DNA of 32,929 nt from assembly GCA_023264765.1 (NCBI GenBank), contig JAHFVC010000022.1:1-32929 (forward strand), in the 5' to 3' direction. Position numbers and translations under genes: made by a program. Position 1 is the stretch's first letter. Every line of letters starts with the position of its first letter. The notes below the pieces were generated by a model. It saw only the letters and a program-made list of their open reading frames with translations, did not search any database and was not told where the DNA came from. The DNA comes from Mycobacterium sp. Lineage in GTDB: Bacteria > Actinomycetota > Actinomycetes > Mycobacteriales > Mycobacteriaceae. Below are positions 10,307 through 18,954 of the stretch, piece by piece.

Positions 10307-10956
10307 CCGACGCCGCGGACCGTCTCGATGGTGTTGGTGCCGAACGGCGTGTCGATCTTGCGGCGCAGATAGCCGACATACACCTCGACCACGTTGTCCG
10401 GTCCGTCGTAATGGGTGTCCCACACGTTGTGCAGTAATTCGGCTTTGGCCACGGCGACATCCTTGTGGCGCATCAGGTATTCGAGCAGGCCGTATTCGCG
10501 CGGAGTCAGTGCGATCGGCGTACGCGCCCGCGACACCGACCGATGGATCGGGTCGAGCGTGAGCGTCCCGGCGGTGATCAACGCGGGCCGCGCAGTCGTG
10601 CTGCGGCGCAACAGCGCACGCAAGCGCGCGACGAGCACGATGAACGAGAACGGTTTGGTCAGATAGTCGTCCGCACCGAGGTCGAACGCATCCGCCTGGT
10701 CGTAGTCACCGTCCTTGGCGGTGAGCATCATGACCGGCGTCCACACCTCCCGGGTCCGCATCCGGCGTAGTACCTCGTAGCCGCTGATACCCGGCAGCAT
10801 GATGTCCAGGACGACGACGTCGAACTGCTGCTCGGACGCCAGCCGCAGGCCGGCCATCCCGTCGGCGGCCTCGGTCACCTCGAAGCCCTCGGCACGCAAT
10901 CCGGCGGTCAGAGTGGACCGCAACCGCGCTTCGTCCTCAACGATCAGAAGTTTCAT
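10282..10956 (-). CDS. OmpR/PhoB-family response regulator
   Basis: 224 residues from ATG 10956. The receiver domain (1-118) has the acidic pair E7/D8, phospho-acceptor Asp51 in VVVLDIMLPG, and the conserved Lys in DYLTKPF. The C-terminal winged helix (about 128-222) contains LTPREYGLLEYLM and VEVYVGYLRRKID...VRGVGYRV. It starts 12 bases after the stop of the frameshifted membrane-protein gene, with GAGGTG as ribosome-binding site, so the two form an operon. Partner kinase is the convergent gene at 8933-10306. Likely targets include its own operon and the divergent membrane-protein/kinase pair. Confidence 0.95.
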   Translation of the reverse strand: MKLLIVEDEARLRSTLTAGLRAEGFEVTEAADGMAGLRLASEQQFDVVVLDIMLPGISGYEVLRRMRTREVWTPVMMLTAKDGDYDQADAFDLGADDYLTKPFSFIVLVARLRALLRRSTTARPALITAGTLTLDPIHRSVSRARTPIALTPREYGLLEYLMRHKDVAVAKAELLHNVWDTHYDGPDNVVEVYVGYLRRKIDTPFGTNTIETVRGVGYRVTGGS

Positions 10957-10968
10957 GGCACCTCATGT

Positions 10969-12124
10969 CTACCTGTCCTTCGGCGGACGGGTCTGCAGGC
11001 GGTAGCGGTCCCGCGCGTCCAGCGTCAGCGTGAGGTCGTCGATCAGCGGGTCCAGGAACTCGGTGCGGTAGTCGGCATCCCCGGCGGCCCTGGCACTGAT
11101 GTACATGAAAGTCAGGGCACCGAGGAACATGCTGGTCTGGATCAGCGCCTGGGGGATGGGCAGCGTCATCCCGAAGATGACCCCGTCGCTCGCGCCGTTG
11201 CGTGTCCATTCGGCGAGCAATTTCGGAGTCAGCAGGATCAGACCGAGCACCGCGAACACCAGCGGGGTCACGATGGACACCACCAGCACCTGCACCACCT
11301 GCGTCATCACCAGGACGAAGACCACGTTGGTCCGTTCCAGGCGGGACAGCTGTACCCGCGTCGCCGGCGCGGGCAGGCCGTGGAACGGCGTGCCGAGCAG
11401 CGCGCCATCGATTTTCGGCGGTCGGGTGGGCGACAGCAGGATCGGCCGGACCCGCTCGATGGTCGCCGAGGTGATGAACGCCACTGCGATGGCTCCGAGG
11501 AACAGCAGTGCCAACCACATCCGCGGCCGGGGGACATTAAGCCGCCATCAGCCACACATACGTGTTGAAGAACACCAACACGGTCAGCAGGATCACCGGC
11601 AGCGCGCGCGCCAGCAGGCCACCCATCTGGGTCAGGTTGTGCATCGTCGCGCTGATCGCCAGACCGAGGATGGATCCGATGCCGGTGGCGGTCAGCACCA
11701 GGATCACAGCGATGATCGCGCCCGTCAGCAACAGGTCGGGAACGACGTAGGGGGACGGTCCACCGACGACTGTGCCGACCACGCTCACCAGCAGTGCCAC
11801 CACGGTGGCGACGGTGCGCCCACGCAGGCTGCGGATCAGCGACACCCGCCACGCGACGACCGCGGCAACCGGCAGCACGAGGACCAGCAACGCCAGGATG
11901 AACCACTCGCTGCGGGTGGGCGTTCCGTCGATGGCGACGGTGTGTTTACCGGTGAGCGCGACCACGGCCATCGAGTTGGCCATGAACACGGCGAGCGCCG
12001 CGAACGCCGGGGCGCAGCGCTGCCAGAGGTGCCGGGCCAACACCCCGGGCCGCAGCACGGTGGGCAGCCCGCGTCGCAGAAACCAGGCATGCGCCTCGAC
12101 CGGGTCCAATCTGGCCTCCATCAT
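10969..12124 (-). pseudogene. frameshifted multi-spanning membrane protein (paralogue B)
   Basis: Two open frames (11537-12124, 195 residues, and 10969-11520, 183 residues) together match the full-length paralogue at 7597-8886. The first carries the N-terminus MMEARLDPVEAHAWFLRRGLPTVL and ends at a TAA at 11537-11539. Dropping one T at that TTAA joins them as LMAANVPRPRMWLALLF, which aligns without gaps to QLAARMTRQRLWQTIGF of the paralogue. The second half ends with IPQALIQTSMF...LDPLIDDLTLTLDARDRY, again matching. So a single-base insertion splits the gene, unless it is a sequencing error. It heads the operon with the response regulator and is divergent from dop, the position of Rv2113 in M. 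tuberculosis. Function unknown. Confidence 0.8.
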
Positions 12125-12159
12125 GTAGCCCTAACTGACATCGACCTGGTGCCCGTCGC

Positions 12160-12165
12160 TAGGGT
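12160..12165 (+). promoter_or_regulatory. putative -10 (TAGGGT) for dop
   Basis: TAGGGT matches TANNNT and ends 8 bases before the dop ATG at 12174, a leaderless layout. CTGACA at 12135-12140 is a possible -35, though the 19-base spacer is long. Confidence 0.45.
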
Positions 12166-12173
12166 TGCAACTT

Positions 12174-13670
12174 ATGCAACGGATTATCGGAACCGAGGTC
12201 GAATACGGCATCTCGTCGCCGACCGACCCCACCGCGAATCCGATCCTCACCTCAACTCAGGCCGTGCTCGCCTACGCGGCCGCGGCCGGCCTGCAGCGGG
12301 CCAAGCGCACCCGGTGGGATTACGAGGTCGAGTCCCCGCTGCGTGACGCCCGCGGCTTCGACCTTTCCCGGTCCTCGGGTCCGCCGCCGATCATCGACGC
12401 CGACGAGGTCGGCGCGGCCAACATGATCCTCACCAACGGTGCGCGGCTCTACGTCGACCACGCCCATCCGGAGTACTCGGCCCCCGAGTGCACCGACCCG
12501 CTCGACGCCGTGATCTGGGACAAGGCGGGCGAGCGGGTGATGGAGGCCGCGGCCCGGCACGTCGCCAGCGTGCCCGGCGCGGTGAAACTGCAGCTCTACA
12601 AGAACAACATCGACAACAAGGGTGCGTCCTACGGATCGCACGAGAACTATCTGATGAGCCGGCAGACCCCGTTCTCGGCGGTTATCGCCGGACTCACACC
12701 GTTTTTCGTGTCGCGGCAGGTGGTCACCGGGTCCGGGCGCGTCGGCATCGGGCCCTCCGGTGACGAGCCCGGGTTCCAGTTGTCCCAACGTGCCGATTAC
12801 ATCGAGGTCGAGGTCGGCCTGGAGACCACGCTCAAGCGCGGCATCATCAACACCCGCGACGAACCCCACGCCGACGCGGACAAGTACCGTCGCCTGCACG
12901 TCATCATCGGGGACGCCAACCTCGCGGAGACCTCGACCTACCTCAAGGTGGGCACCACCTCGCTGGTACTCGACCTCATCGAGTCCGGGGTGGATCTGTC
13001 CGACCTGGCGCTGGCCCGCCCGGTGCACGCCGTGCACGTCGTCAGCCGGGACCCGTCGCTGCGCGCGACCATCGCGCTGGCCGACGGCCGCGAGCTGACC
13101 GCTCTTGCGTTACAACGCATCTACCTGGAGCGGGTGGCCAAGCTGCTGGAGCAGCGCGATCCGGACCCGCGCGCCGACCATGTCGTCCAGACCTGGGCCG
13201 AGATCCTCGACCTGCTGGAACGGGACCCGATGGAGTGCGCGGAGATCCTGGACTGGCCGGCCAAGCTGCGCCTGCTCGAGGGCTTCCGGCACCGCGAGAA
13301 TCTGGCGTGGTCGGCCCCACGGTTGCACCTGGTGGATCTGCAGTACTCCGACGTGCGCCTCGACAAGGGCCTGTACAACAGGCTGGTCGCCCGCGGGTCG
13401 ATGAAACGCCTGGTCAGCGAGCAGCAGGTGCTGGATGCCGTCGACAATCCGCCGACCGACACCCGGGCCTACTTCCGCGGCGAGTGCCTGCGCCGATTCG
13501 GTGCCGACATCGCCGCCGCGAGCTGGGATTCGGTCATCTTCGATCTGGGTGGCGATTCGCTCGTCCGGATTCCCACCCTGGAGCCCTTGCGGGGAAGCAA
13601 GGCTCACGTGGGGGCGTTGCTGGATTCGGTGGACAGCGCCGCGGAATTGGTGGAACAGCTCACCACGTAA
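12174..13670 (+). CDS. dop: Pup deamidase/depupylase Dop
   Basis: 498 residues from ATG 12174; a TTG three codons upstream is less likely. The protein begins [16 protein letters not shown], with the metal-binding glutamates of the carboxylate-amine-ligase fold. The segment [23 protein letters not shown] (about residues 44-66) is the Dop-specific loop missing from PafA. Shared blocks with PafA follow: [19 protein letters not shown], with the catalytic Asp, and [20 protein letters not shown]. Dop converts the C-terminal Gln of Pup to Glu and also removes Pup from conjugates, using ATP as a bound cofactor. It is followed 74 bases later by pup. Confidence 0.97.
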   Translation: MQRIIGTEVEYGISSPTDPTANPILTSTQAVLAYAAAAGLQRAKRTRWDYEVESPLRDARGFDLSRSSGPPPIIDADEVGAANMILTNGARLYVDHAHPEYSAPECTDPLDAVIWDKAGERVMEAAARHVASVPGAVKLQLYKNNIDNKGASYGSHENYLMSRQTPFSAVIAGLTPFFVSRQVVTGSGRVGIGPSGDEPGFQLSQRADYIEVEVGLETTLKRGIINTRDEPHADADKYRRLHVIIGDANLAETSTYLKVGTTSLVLDLIESGVDLSDLALARPVHAVHVVSRDPSLRATIALADGRELTALALQRIYLERVAKLLEQRDPDPRADHVVQTWAEILDLLERDPMECAEILDWPAKLRLLEGFRHRENLAWSAPRLHLVDLQYSDVRLDKGLYNRLVARGSMKRLVSEQQVLDAVDNPPTDTRAYFRGECLRRFGADIAAASWDSVIFDLGGDSLVRIPTLEPLRGSKAHVGALLDSVDSAAELVEQLTT

Positions 13671-13706
13671 GTACTTGCTATACCGGGCAGGACGCGTGCC
13701 GACCGG

Positions 13707-13712
13707 TAGTGT
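13707..13712 (+). promoter_or_regulatory. putative -10 (TAGTGT) for pup-prcB-prcA
   Basis: In the 74-base gap between dop and pup, TAGTGT fits TANNNT and lies about 32 bases before the pup start. It could drive pup-prcB-prcA separately from dop. No good -35 was found. Confidence 0.35.
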
Positions 13713-13733
13713 GAAAGAACCGATCGTGCAATC

Positions 13734-13739
13734 AGGAGG
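13734..13739 (+). promoter_or_regulatory. strong ribosome-binding site of pup
   Basis: AGGAGG lies 5 bases before the pup ATG and is the best Shine-Dalgarno match in the proteasome genes here. This fits the high demand for Pup. Confidence 0.7.
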
Positions 13740-13744
13740 CGGCG

Positions 13745-13939
13745 ATGGCTCAGGAACAGACCAAGCGTGGCGGTGGTGGCGGTGAGGATGACGATGTCAC
13801 CGGTACGACGGCCGCCGGCCAGGAGCGTCGCGAGAAGCTGACCGAGGAGACCGACGACCTTCTCGACGAGATCGACGATGTGCTCGAAGAGAACGCTGAG
13901 GACTTCGTGCGTGCGTATGTCCAAAAGGGCGGCCAGTGA
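13745..13939 (+). CDS. pup: prokaryotic ubiquitin-like protein Pup
   Basis: 64 residues, the usual length. The N-terminal third is Gln/Gly/acid-rich and disordered; residues about 21-58 form the amphipathic region that pairs with the Mpa coiled coil ([21 protein letters not shown]). It ends in GGQ, so the terminal Gln must be deamidated by Dop before PafA can ligate it to lysines. The stop overlaps the GTG start of prcB by 4 bases. Confidence 0.99.
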   Translation: MAQEQTKRGGGGGEDDDVTGTTAAGQERREKLTEETDDLLDEIDDVLEENAEDFVRAYVQKGGQ

Positions 13940-14781
13940 CGGCCCGGTTCGACAAGCCCTCCGACCGTCTGGATCTCTCCTCATCTCGGCTCAATCTGTC
14001 CTCGTTCAGCGAGTTCTTGAGCCATCAGGCTCCGCACCTGTTGCCGATGGCCGGTGACCGCGTGGCCGGGTCCGGCTCGGATCTGCCGCACGGCACCACG
14101 ATCGTCGCGCTGAAGTATCCCGGCGGCGTGTTGATCGCGGGTGACCGGCGAGCCACCCAGGGCAACATGATCGCCAGCCGTGACGTCGAGAAGGTGCACA
14201 TCGCCGACGATTACACGGCCACCGGCATCGCGGGCACCGCGGCCATCGCCGTCGAATTCGCGCGGCTGTATGCCGTGGAACTCGAGCATTACGAGAAGCT
14301 CGAAGGTGTGCCCTTGACCTTCCGCGGCAAGGTGAATCGGCTGGCCATCATGGTCCGCGGCAATCTCGGTGCGGCACTTCAGGGTTTCGTCGCGCTACCC
14401 CTGCTGGTCGGTTTCGACGTCGATGACGCCGATCCCGTCAACGCGGGCCGCATCGTGTCCTTCGACGCGGCGGGCGGCTGGAACCTCGAGGAGGAGGGCT
14501 ACCAGTCGGTGGGTTCGGGTTCGCTGTTCGCCAAGTCCTCGGTGAAGAAGTTGTATTCGCAAGTGACCGACGCGGATTCGGCGTTGAAGGTGGCCATCGA
14601 GGCGCTCTACGACGCCGCCGACGACGACTCCGCCACCGGCGGGCCCGATCTGGTTCGCGGTATCTACCCGACAGCCGTGCTCATCGGTGCCGACGGCGCC
14701 GAAGAGGTCACCGAGGATCGGATCGCCGCGCTGGCACGTGAAGTCATCGCCGGCCGGACCCGCGCGGGAGGCAATGCCTGA
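13936..14781 (+). CDS. prcB: 20S proteasome beta subunit PrcB
   Basis: 281 residues from a GTG overlapping the pup stop (GTGA). A 53-residue propeptide ends at Gly53; autocleavage exposes Thr54 ([21 protein letters not shown]), the catalytic nucleophile. The conserved Asp and Lys of the Ntn-hydrolase site (GDRRATQG and EKVHIADDY) are present. Seven subunits form each inner ring of the degradation chamber. Its stop and the prcA start share one base (TGATG). Confidence 0.98.
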   Translation: MTARFDKPSDRLDLSSSRLNLSSFSEFLSHQAPHLLPMAGDRVAGSGSDLPHGTTIVALKYPGGVLIAGDRRATQGNMIASRDVEKVHIADDYTATGIAGTAAIAVEFARLYAVELEHYEKLEGVPLTFRGKVNRLAIMVRGNLGAALQGFVALPLLVGFDVDDADPVNAGRIVSFDAAGGWNLEEEGYQSVGSGSLFAKSSVKKLYSQVTDADSALKVAIEALYDAADDDSATGGPDLVRGIYPTAVLIGADGAEEVTEDRIAALAREVIAGRTRAGGNA

Positions 14782-15503
14782 TGAGCTTTCCCTATTTCAT
14801 CTCACCCGAGCAGGCGATGCGTGAGCGCTCCGAGCTTGCGCGCAAAGGCATCTCGCGGGGCCGTAGCGTCGTCACACTGACCTACGAAGGCGGCGTGCTG
14901 TTCGTGGCGGAGAATCCGTCGCGGTCCCTGCAGAAGGTCAGCGAGCTCTACGACCGTGTCGGGTTCGCCGCGGTGGGCCGGTTCAACGAGTTCGACAATC
15001 TGCGCCGGGGTGGTATCCAGTTCGCCGATACGCGGGGTTATGCCTACGACCGGCGCGATGTGACCGGCAGGCAGCTGGCCAACGTGTACGCGCAGACACT
15101 GGGCACCATCTTCACCGAACAGGCCAAACCGTATGAGGTGGAACTCTGCGTCGCCGAGGTGGCGCACTACGGCGAGAGCAAGTCGCCCGAGCTCTACCGC
15201 ATCACCTATGACGGCTCCATCGCCGATGAGCCGCACTTCGTGGTGATGGGCGGCACCACCGAGCCGATCTCGGCCGCGCTCAACGAGTCCTACACGGAGA
15301 ACGCCAGTCTCGCCGACGCCGTGAAGATCGCCGTCGATGCATTGCACGCGAGCGGTAACGGGAACGGCAGCGAGCAACGCGTCCTCGGACCGTCCACGCT
15401 GGAGGTGGCCATCCTGGATGTCAACCGTCCGCGTCGGGCATTTCGGCGGATCACCGGATCGGCGCTGGAGGCGTTGCTTCCGTCGGCAAGCACTCCCGAG
15501 TAG
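14781..15503 (+). CDS. prcA: 20S proteasome alpha subunit PrcA
   Basis: 240 residues. The N-terminal gating segment ([20 protein letters not shown]) precedes the alpha-type core, [21 protein letters not shown]. There is no N-terminal Thr nucleophile, as expected for the structural outer ring that recruits the Mpa C-terminus. It is translationally coupled to prcB. In many actinobacteria pafA follows shortly; here 9.9 kb of other genes intervenes. Confidence 0.98.
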   Translation: MSFPYFISPEQAMRERSELARKGISRGRSVVTLTYEGGVLFVAENPSRSLQKVSELYDRVGFAAVGRFNEFDNLRRGGIQFADTRGYAYDRRDVTGRQLANVYAQTLGTIFTEQAKPYEVELCVAEVAHYGESKSPELYRITYDGSIADEPHFVVMGGTTEPISAALNESYTENASLADAVKIAVDALHASGNGNGSEQRVLGPSTLEVAILDVNRPRRAFRRITGSALEALLPSASTPE

Positions 15504-15552
15504 CTGACGACACACAGCGGCAATATCGCCAGCAGGCGGCCGGTTTTGCGGT

Positions 15553-15558
15553 GATAAT
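15553..15558 (+). promoter_or_regulatory. possible -10 (GATAAT) for the sensor-kinase operon
   Basis: In the 94-base gap after prcA, GATAAT differs from TATAAT at one base and lies 39 bases before the GlnX-like start. It is the best promoter candidate for the seven-gene operon. The gap has no obvious strong terminator, so read-through from prcA is also possible. Confidence 0.35.
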
Positions 15559-15597
15559 CACTTCCAACCATCGCTGTTGGAGGGAACCGGCACCGGC

Positions 15598-16851
15598 ATG
15601 AGTACTTCGCGTACGCAGGCATCGGTGTCGTGGTTGCGGCGATTCGCCCGTACCACCCCCGGCGTCGTCAGCCTGATCGTCGTCGTGGTGGTTGCCGGTG
15701 CGCTGATCGCCGGAGCGATCTCGGCGATTCAGCTCAACGGCCGGATCAGCGAGCGCAACGCGATCCTCGAACGTTCCGAGCCGCTGGCTTACGCCGCCCA
15801 CAATCTCTACGCGGCCCTGTCCACCGCCGACGCCGCCGCCGTGTCGGCGTTCCTGTCCAACGAGATCGACAGCGGCCCGATGCGCACGCGCTACCAGCAG
15901 GCACTGGCCGATGCCGCGTCGGCACTGGCCGATGCGACGGCCGGGGCCACGGACGCGCAGATGCGGACCTCGATGGCCGAGATCTCGGCGCAGATGTCGG
16001 CCTATACCGGGCTGGTCGAGGCCGCGCGGGCCAACGATCGGCAAGGCTTTCCCGTCGGCTCCGGGTACCTGCGCGAGGCGTCCTCGCTGATGCAGACCGG
16101 GCTGCTGCCCGCGGCCGAGCGCATCTACAGCAGGGACACCGCGACCGTCGACGAGGACCAGCGCGCAGTCGGATCACTGCCCGTGCTGGGCCTGGTGCTG
16201 ATGGTTCTCGGGCTGATCGCGGTGGTGGCCGGATCGGTGATCCTGTATCGCAGGACCAATCGGATGTTCAACATCGGACTGGTGGTCGCGGCTGTGGCGG
16301 TACTGCTGGCCGCAGGCTGGTTGGTGGTGGCCACCCAACTTGCGGCGGTGGACATCGGGCAGAGCCGGTCGGCGGGTACCGAACGATTCACCCAGCTGGC
16401 CAGAGCCAGGATCCTGGCGTTGCAGACCCGGACCGGGGAGACCCTGCAACTCGTCGCCCGCGGTGACATCGGCACCAGCAATGCCACTTTCGACAAGAAC
16501 GTCGCGGAACTGAACACGTTGCTCGACGGCGGACCGGCCGCCACGGTGGACGGTGTGGCGAAATGGACTGCCAGCCACCGCAAGCACGCCGACATCTACG
16601 CGTCCGGTGACTACCCCGGGGCGGTCACCCAGGCCATCGGCAACGACCCGAACGCGTCGGCGGCGCAGTTCACGATCGTCGACGACAGCTTGCGCGCCGA
16701 GCTGGAGAACACCCGCGCTGTGCTGCGCGGCGAGGTCGCCAGCGCGGGTCACCGGCTGGCATGGAGTCCGACGGCAACACTGGTGCTGTTGGTCATCGCC
16801 GCCGTCGCGGCCGTGATCGGCCTGTGGCCCCGCCTCAAGGAGTTCCTGTGA
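15598..16851 (+). CDS. GlnX-like sensor membrane protein
   Basis: 417 residues from ATG 15598; GGAGGG at 15579-15584 is a somewhat distant ribosome-binding site. Membrane helices are seen at about 22-45, 195-217, 225-246 and 394-410. Two extracytoplasmic helical domains, about 50-190 and 250-390, resemble four-helix sensor bundles. No kinase or enzyme motif is present. The arrangement and the adjacent GlnH-like and PknG-like genes match the GlnX-GlnH-PknG amino-acid-sensing set of M. tuberculosis (Rv0412c-Rv0410c), where GlnX is proposed to relay ligand binding to PknG. The protein is probably a paralogue of that GlnX. Its stop overlaps the next start (GTGA). Confidence 0.82.
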   Translation: MSTSRTQASVSWLRRFARTTPGVVSLIVVVVVAGALIAGAISAIQLNGRISERNAILERSEPLAYAAHNLYAALSTADAAAVSAFLSNEIDSGPMRTRYQQALADAASALADATAGATDAQMRTSMAEISAQMSAYTGLVEAARANDRQGFPVGSGYLREASSLMQTGLLPAAERIYSRDTATVDEDQRAVGSLPVLGLVLMVLGLIAVVAGSVILYRRTNRMFNIGLVVAAVAVLLAAGWLVVATQLAAVDIGQSRSAGTERFTQLARARILALQTRTGETLQLVARGDIGTSNATFDKNVAELNTLLDGGPAATVDGVAKWTASHRKHADIYASGDYPGAVTQAIGNDPNASAAQFTIVDDSLRAELENTRAVLRGEVASAGHRLAWSPTATLVLLVIAAVAAVIGLWPRLKEFL

Positions 16852-17807
16852 GAGCCCGAATTCTCCTGGTGCTGGCGGTAATCGGCGTGGTCGCCGGATG
16901 CGGTTCGGTCAGCGAACCGGTCTCGGTCAGCGTCACGCCGGTCGACGCCAGACCTGCAGGCGTCACCGAGGTCAGCTCGGCGCCTGCGGCCGCCGGCAAC
17001 GACTGCGACAAGGAGGCCAGTCTGCGCCCGGGGCGCGAACCCGGACCGGGTGCCATGCCGCCCGGTTCGACCATGGCGGCCATCGCCGCGCGTGGCCGGC
17101 TGATCGCCGGCGTGGACCAGAGCCAGTACCTGTTCGGGTTCCGGGATCCGGCCACCGGGCGGCTGGAGGGGTTCGACGTCGATATCGCCCGCGAGATCGC
17201 GCGTGCCATCTTCGGCGACCCCAACCGCGTGGAGTTCCGTGTCGTGGAGGCCGGTCAGCGTGAAGCGGTTCTCCAGTCCGGTGAGGTCGACGTGGTGGTC
17301 CGCACCTTCTCGATCAACTGCGCCCGCAAGCAGAACGTGGCGTTCTCGACCGTGTACTTCAACGCCGATCAGCGGATCCTGGTACGCAAGAATTCGGGCA
17401 TCGACTCCGCCGCGGAGCTGGCAGGCAAGCGTGGCTGCGCGGTGTCGGGCACCACGTCGTTGGCCAAGCTCTACGGTCTGGACCCTCGGCCGATCGTGAT
17501 CGGCGCACCCACCTGGACCGACTGCCTGGTGATGCTGCAACAAGGCCAGGTCGACGTCATCGGCACCGACGGTGTGGTGCTGGCCGGCCTGGTCGAACAG
17601 GATCCCAACGTCGAAGTGGTGGGTGCCAGCCTCGGCGTCGAACCCTATGGTGTCGGTATCAAGAAGGAGAACGAGGATCTGGTCCGGTTCGTCAACGGCA
17701 TGCTCGAGCAGATCCGCTCCGACGGAACGTGGCAGCGCCTTTACGACCAGCGGCTGCAGCCGCTGGGTCCGTCACCGGGGCCGCCGCCCGCGCGGTATCA
17801 GGATTGA
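16848..17807 (+). CDS. GlnH-like solute-binding lipoprotein (SBP_bac_3)
   Basis: 319 residues from a GTG that overlaps the GlnX-like stop by 4 bases. The signal peptide ends in a lipobox VAGC with Cys18, so it is anchored outside the membrane. After a Ser/Pro/Ala linker, the type-3 periplasmic-binding fold runs from about 80 to 305: LIAGVDQSQYLFGFRD, GFDVDIAREIARAIFG, QSGEVDVVVRTFSI and DVIGTDGVVLAGL. The family binds polar amino acids such as Gln, Glu or Asp. No ABC permease or ATPase gene is near, so it is a sensor subunit rather than an importer. It is likely to present ligand to the membrane protein encoded just upstream. Confidence 0.88.
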   Translation: MRARILLVLAVIGVVAGCGSVSEPVSVSVTPVDARPAGVTEVSSAPAAAGNDCDKEASLRPGREPGPGAMPPGSTMAAIAARGRLIAGVDQSQYLFGFRDPATGRLEGFDVDIAREIARAIFGDPNRVEFRVVEAGQREAVLQSGEVDVVVRTFSINCARKQNVAFSTVYFNADQRILVRKNSGIDSAAELAGKRGCAVSGTTSLAKLYGLDPRPIVIGAPTWTDCLVMLQQGQVDVIGTDGVVLAGLVEQDPNVEVVGASLGVEPYGVGIKKENEDLVRFVNGMLEQIRSDGTWQRLYDQRLQPLGPSPGPPPARYQD

Positions 17808-17808
17808 G

Positions 17809-18954
17809 ATGACCGCACTGACCACCGAGGCCATCGACCGCGAAATCGCCACGCGCGCACAGGAGATCGCCGCCATGTCGGCGACCATGGTCGAACTCGA
17901 CAGCCATCCCGGGTTGTCCCACGTCCGGTTGTACCCACCCACGGGGGAGACTGCGCGGCGGTGGGCCGCGGTACAGGACGCCGTCACGCTGCTCTGGGAG
18001 GAATTGGGCCGGATGACCTCGATCCTGGACTCCGCCAGGGCGGTGCGGGCCCGCCGGTCCAAACCGTCGGATACCGACCGCGCCGAGCTCACCCACTGGC
18101 TGCGCGAGCGGCCGCTGGAAGTGGCCCGGCACCGGATCCCGCTGGCGAAGCGATCCCTGACGGGATCCGGCGAGGCGGTCGAATATGCGGGCCTCGCCGA
18201 CACCGCCGAACGGATGCGTGCGGCCTATCCCGCGGTGGCCGAATTCCTCGACGACGTAGACCGAGTCAATTCACTTGTCGTGCAACGCCTTGCGCCCGTA
18301 CGGGACCGCATCGAGGCCGCCGGCGCACCCGAGCCCGGCAGCATCGCCGACCTGTTGGCCCTCGCTGCCACCGATCCGCTGTCGCTGACGCCCGACATCA
18401 TCGAGACCAGAGTGCGCGCCATCACTGCCGGCGTGGACAAGCAGGCAGAGGAATGGGCGGCGCTGGCCGAGCTGCGTTCGAACTGGGCTGCGGCAGTGGA
18501 TGAGACCTCGGTCTCGCTGGATGCCCTGCGTGACGCGGCCGCGCGCCTGCAGCAGGTACGCGAGCGCGCCCAGCGGCACGTTCTGTGTGGACCGATGCCT
18601 GTGCACCCCGACCTCGAACCGGGCCTCCGCGCCGAACTCGCCGCCCTGACGGCACCCGACCCGGGTGCACTGCGCGCGCTGCAGCGCCGGATCGCCCTGG
18701 CCGCGCGCACTCTCGCCGAAGACGAACAACTGGCTCAGGGCCTGCTCGACCGTCGCGCCGAACTGGCGGGCCGCCTCGAGGTGTACCAGACCAAGGCCGC
18801 CCGACTGGGCCTGGGGGAGGACCGGGACCTGTTGGCGTCCGGGCGGATTGCGACGGGCCTGCTGGCGCGCCGCCCGTGCGATCTTCGTGAGGTGACCCGG
18901 GCGATCGCCGACTACCAACGGATGCTCGTTCAGAAGCGGGAGGCGGCCACATGA
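17809..18954 (+). CDS. uncharacterised helical protein of the PknG-type operon
   Basis: 381 residues from ATG 17809, one base after the GlnH-like stop; the frame is open further upstream but that part lies inside the GlnH-like gene. The sequence is Ala/Arg/Leu/Glu-rich and predicted almost all helical, with heptad-like stretches (for example about 195-250 and 290-375), no signal peptide and no membrane segment. One Cys near residue 262 and a Pro break (CGPMPVHPD) divide the protein. No catalytic motif was recognised. Its place between sensor genes and kinase, with an ATGA overlap onto the kinase start, suggests a cytosolic scaffold or adaptor linking the GlnX-like protein to the kinase. That role is inferred only from context. 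Confidence 0.78.
   Translation: MTALTTEAIDREIATRAQEIAAMSATMVELDSHPGLSHVRLYPPTGETARRWAAVQDAVTLLWEELGRMTSILDSARAVRARRSKPSDTDRAELTHWLRERPLEVARHRIPLAKRSLTGSGEAVEYAGLADTAERMRAAYPAVAEFLDDVDRVNSLVVQRLAPVRDRIEAAGAPEPGSIADLLALAATDPLSLTPDIIETRVRAITAGVDKQAEEWAALAELRSNWAAAVDETSVSLDALRDAAARLQQVRERAQRHVLCGPMPVHPDLEPGLRAELAALTAPDPGALRALQRRIALAARTLAEDEQLAQGLLDRRAELAGRLEVYQTKAARLGLGEDRDLLASGRIATGLLARRPCDLREVTRAIADYQRMLVQKREAAT

Noticed and set aside
11530-11545. Programmed frameshifting as the preferred explanation of the split membrane protein
   Set aside because: No classical slippery heptamer, internal ribosome-binding stimulator or strong following structure was seen; kept only as a minor alternative.
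16848-17807. Binding-protein component of an ABC importer
   Set aside because: No permease or ATPase gene is present in the operon; the neighbouring GlnX-like and PknG-like genes favour a sensing role.
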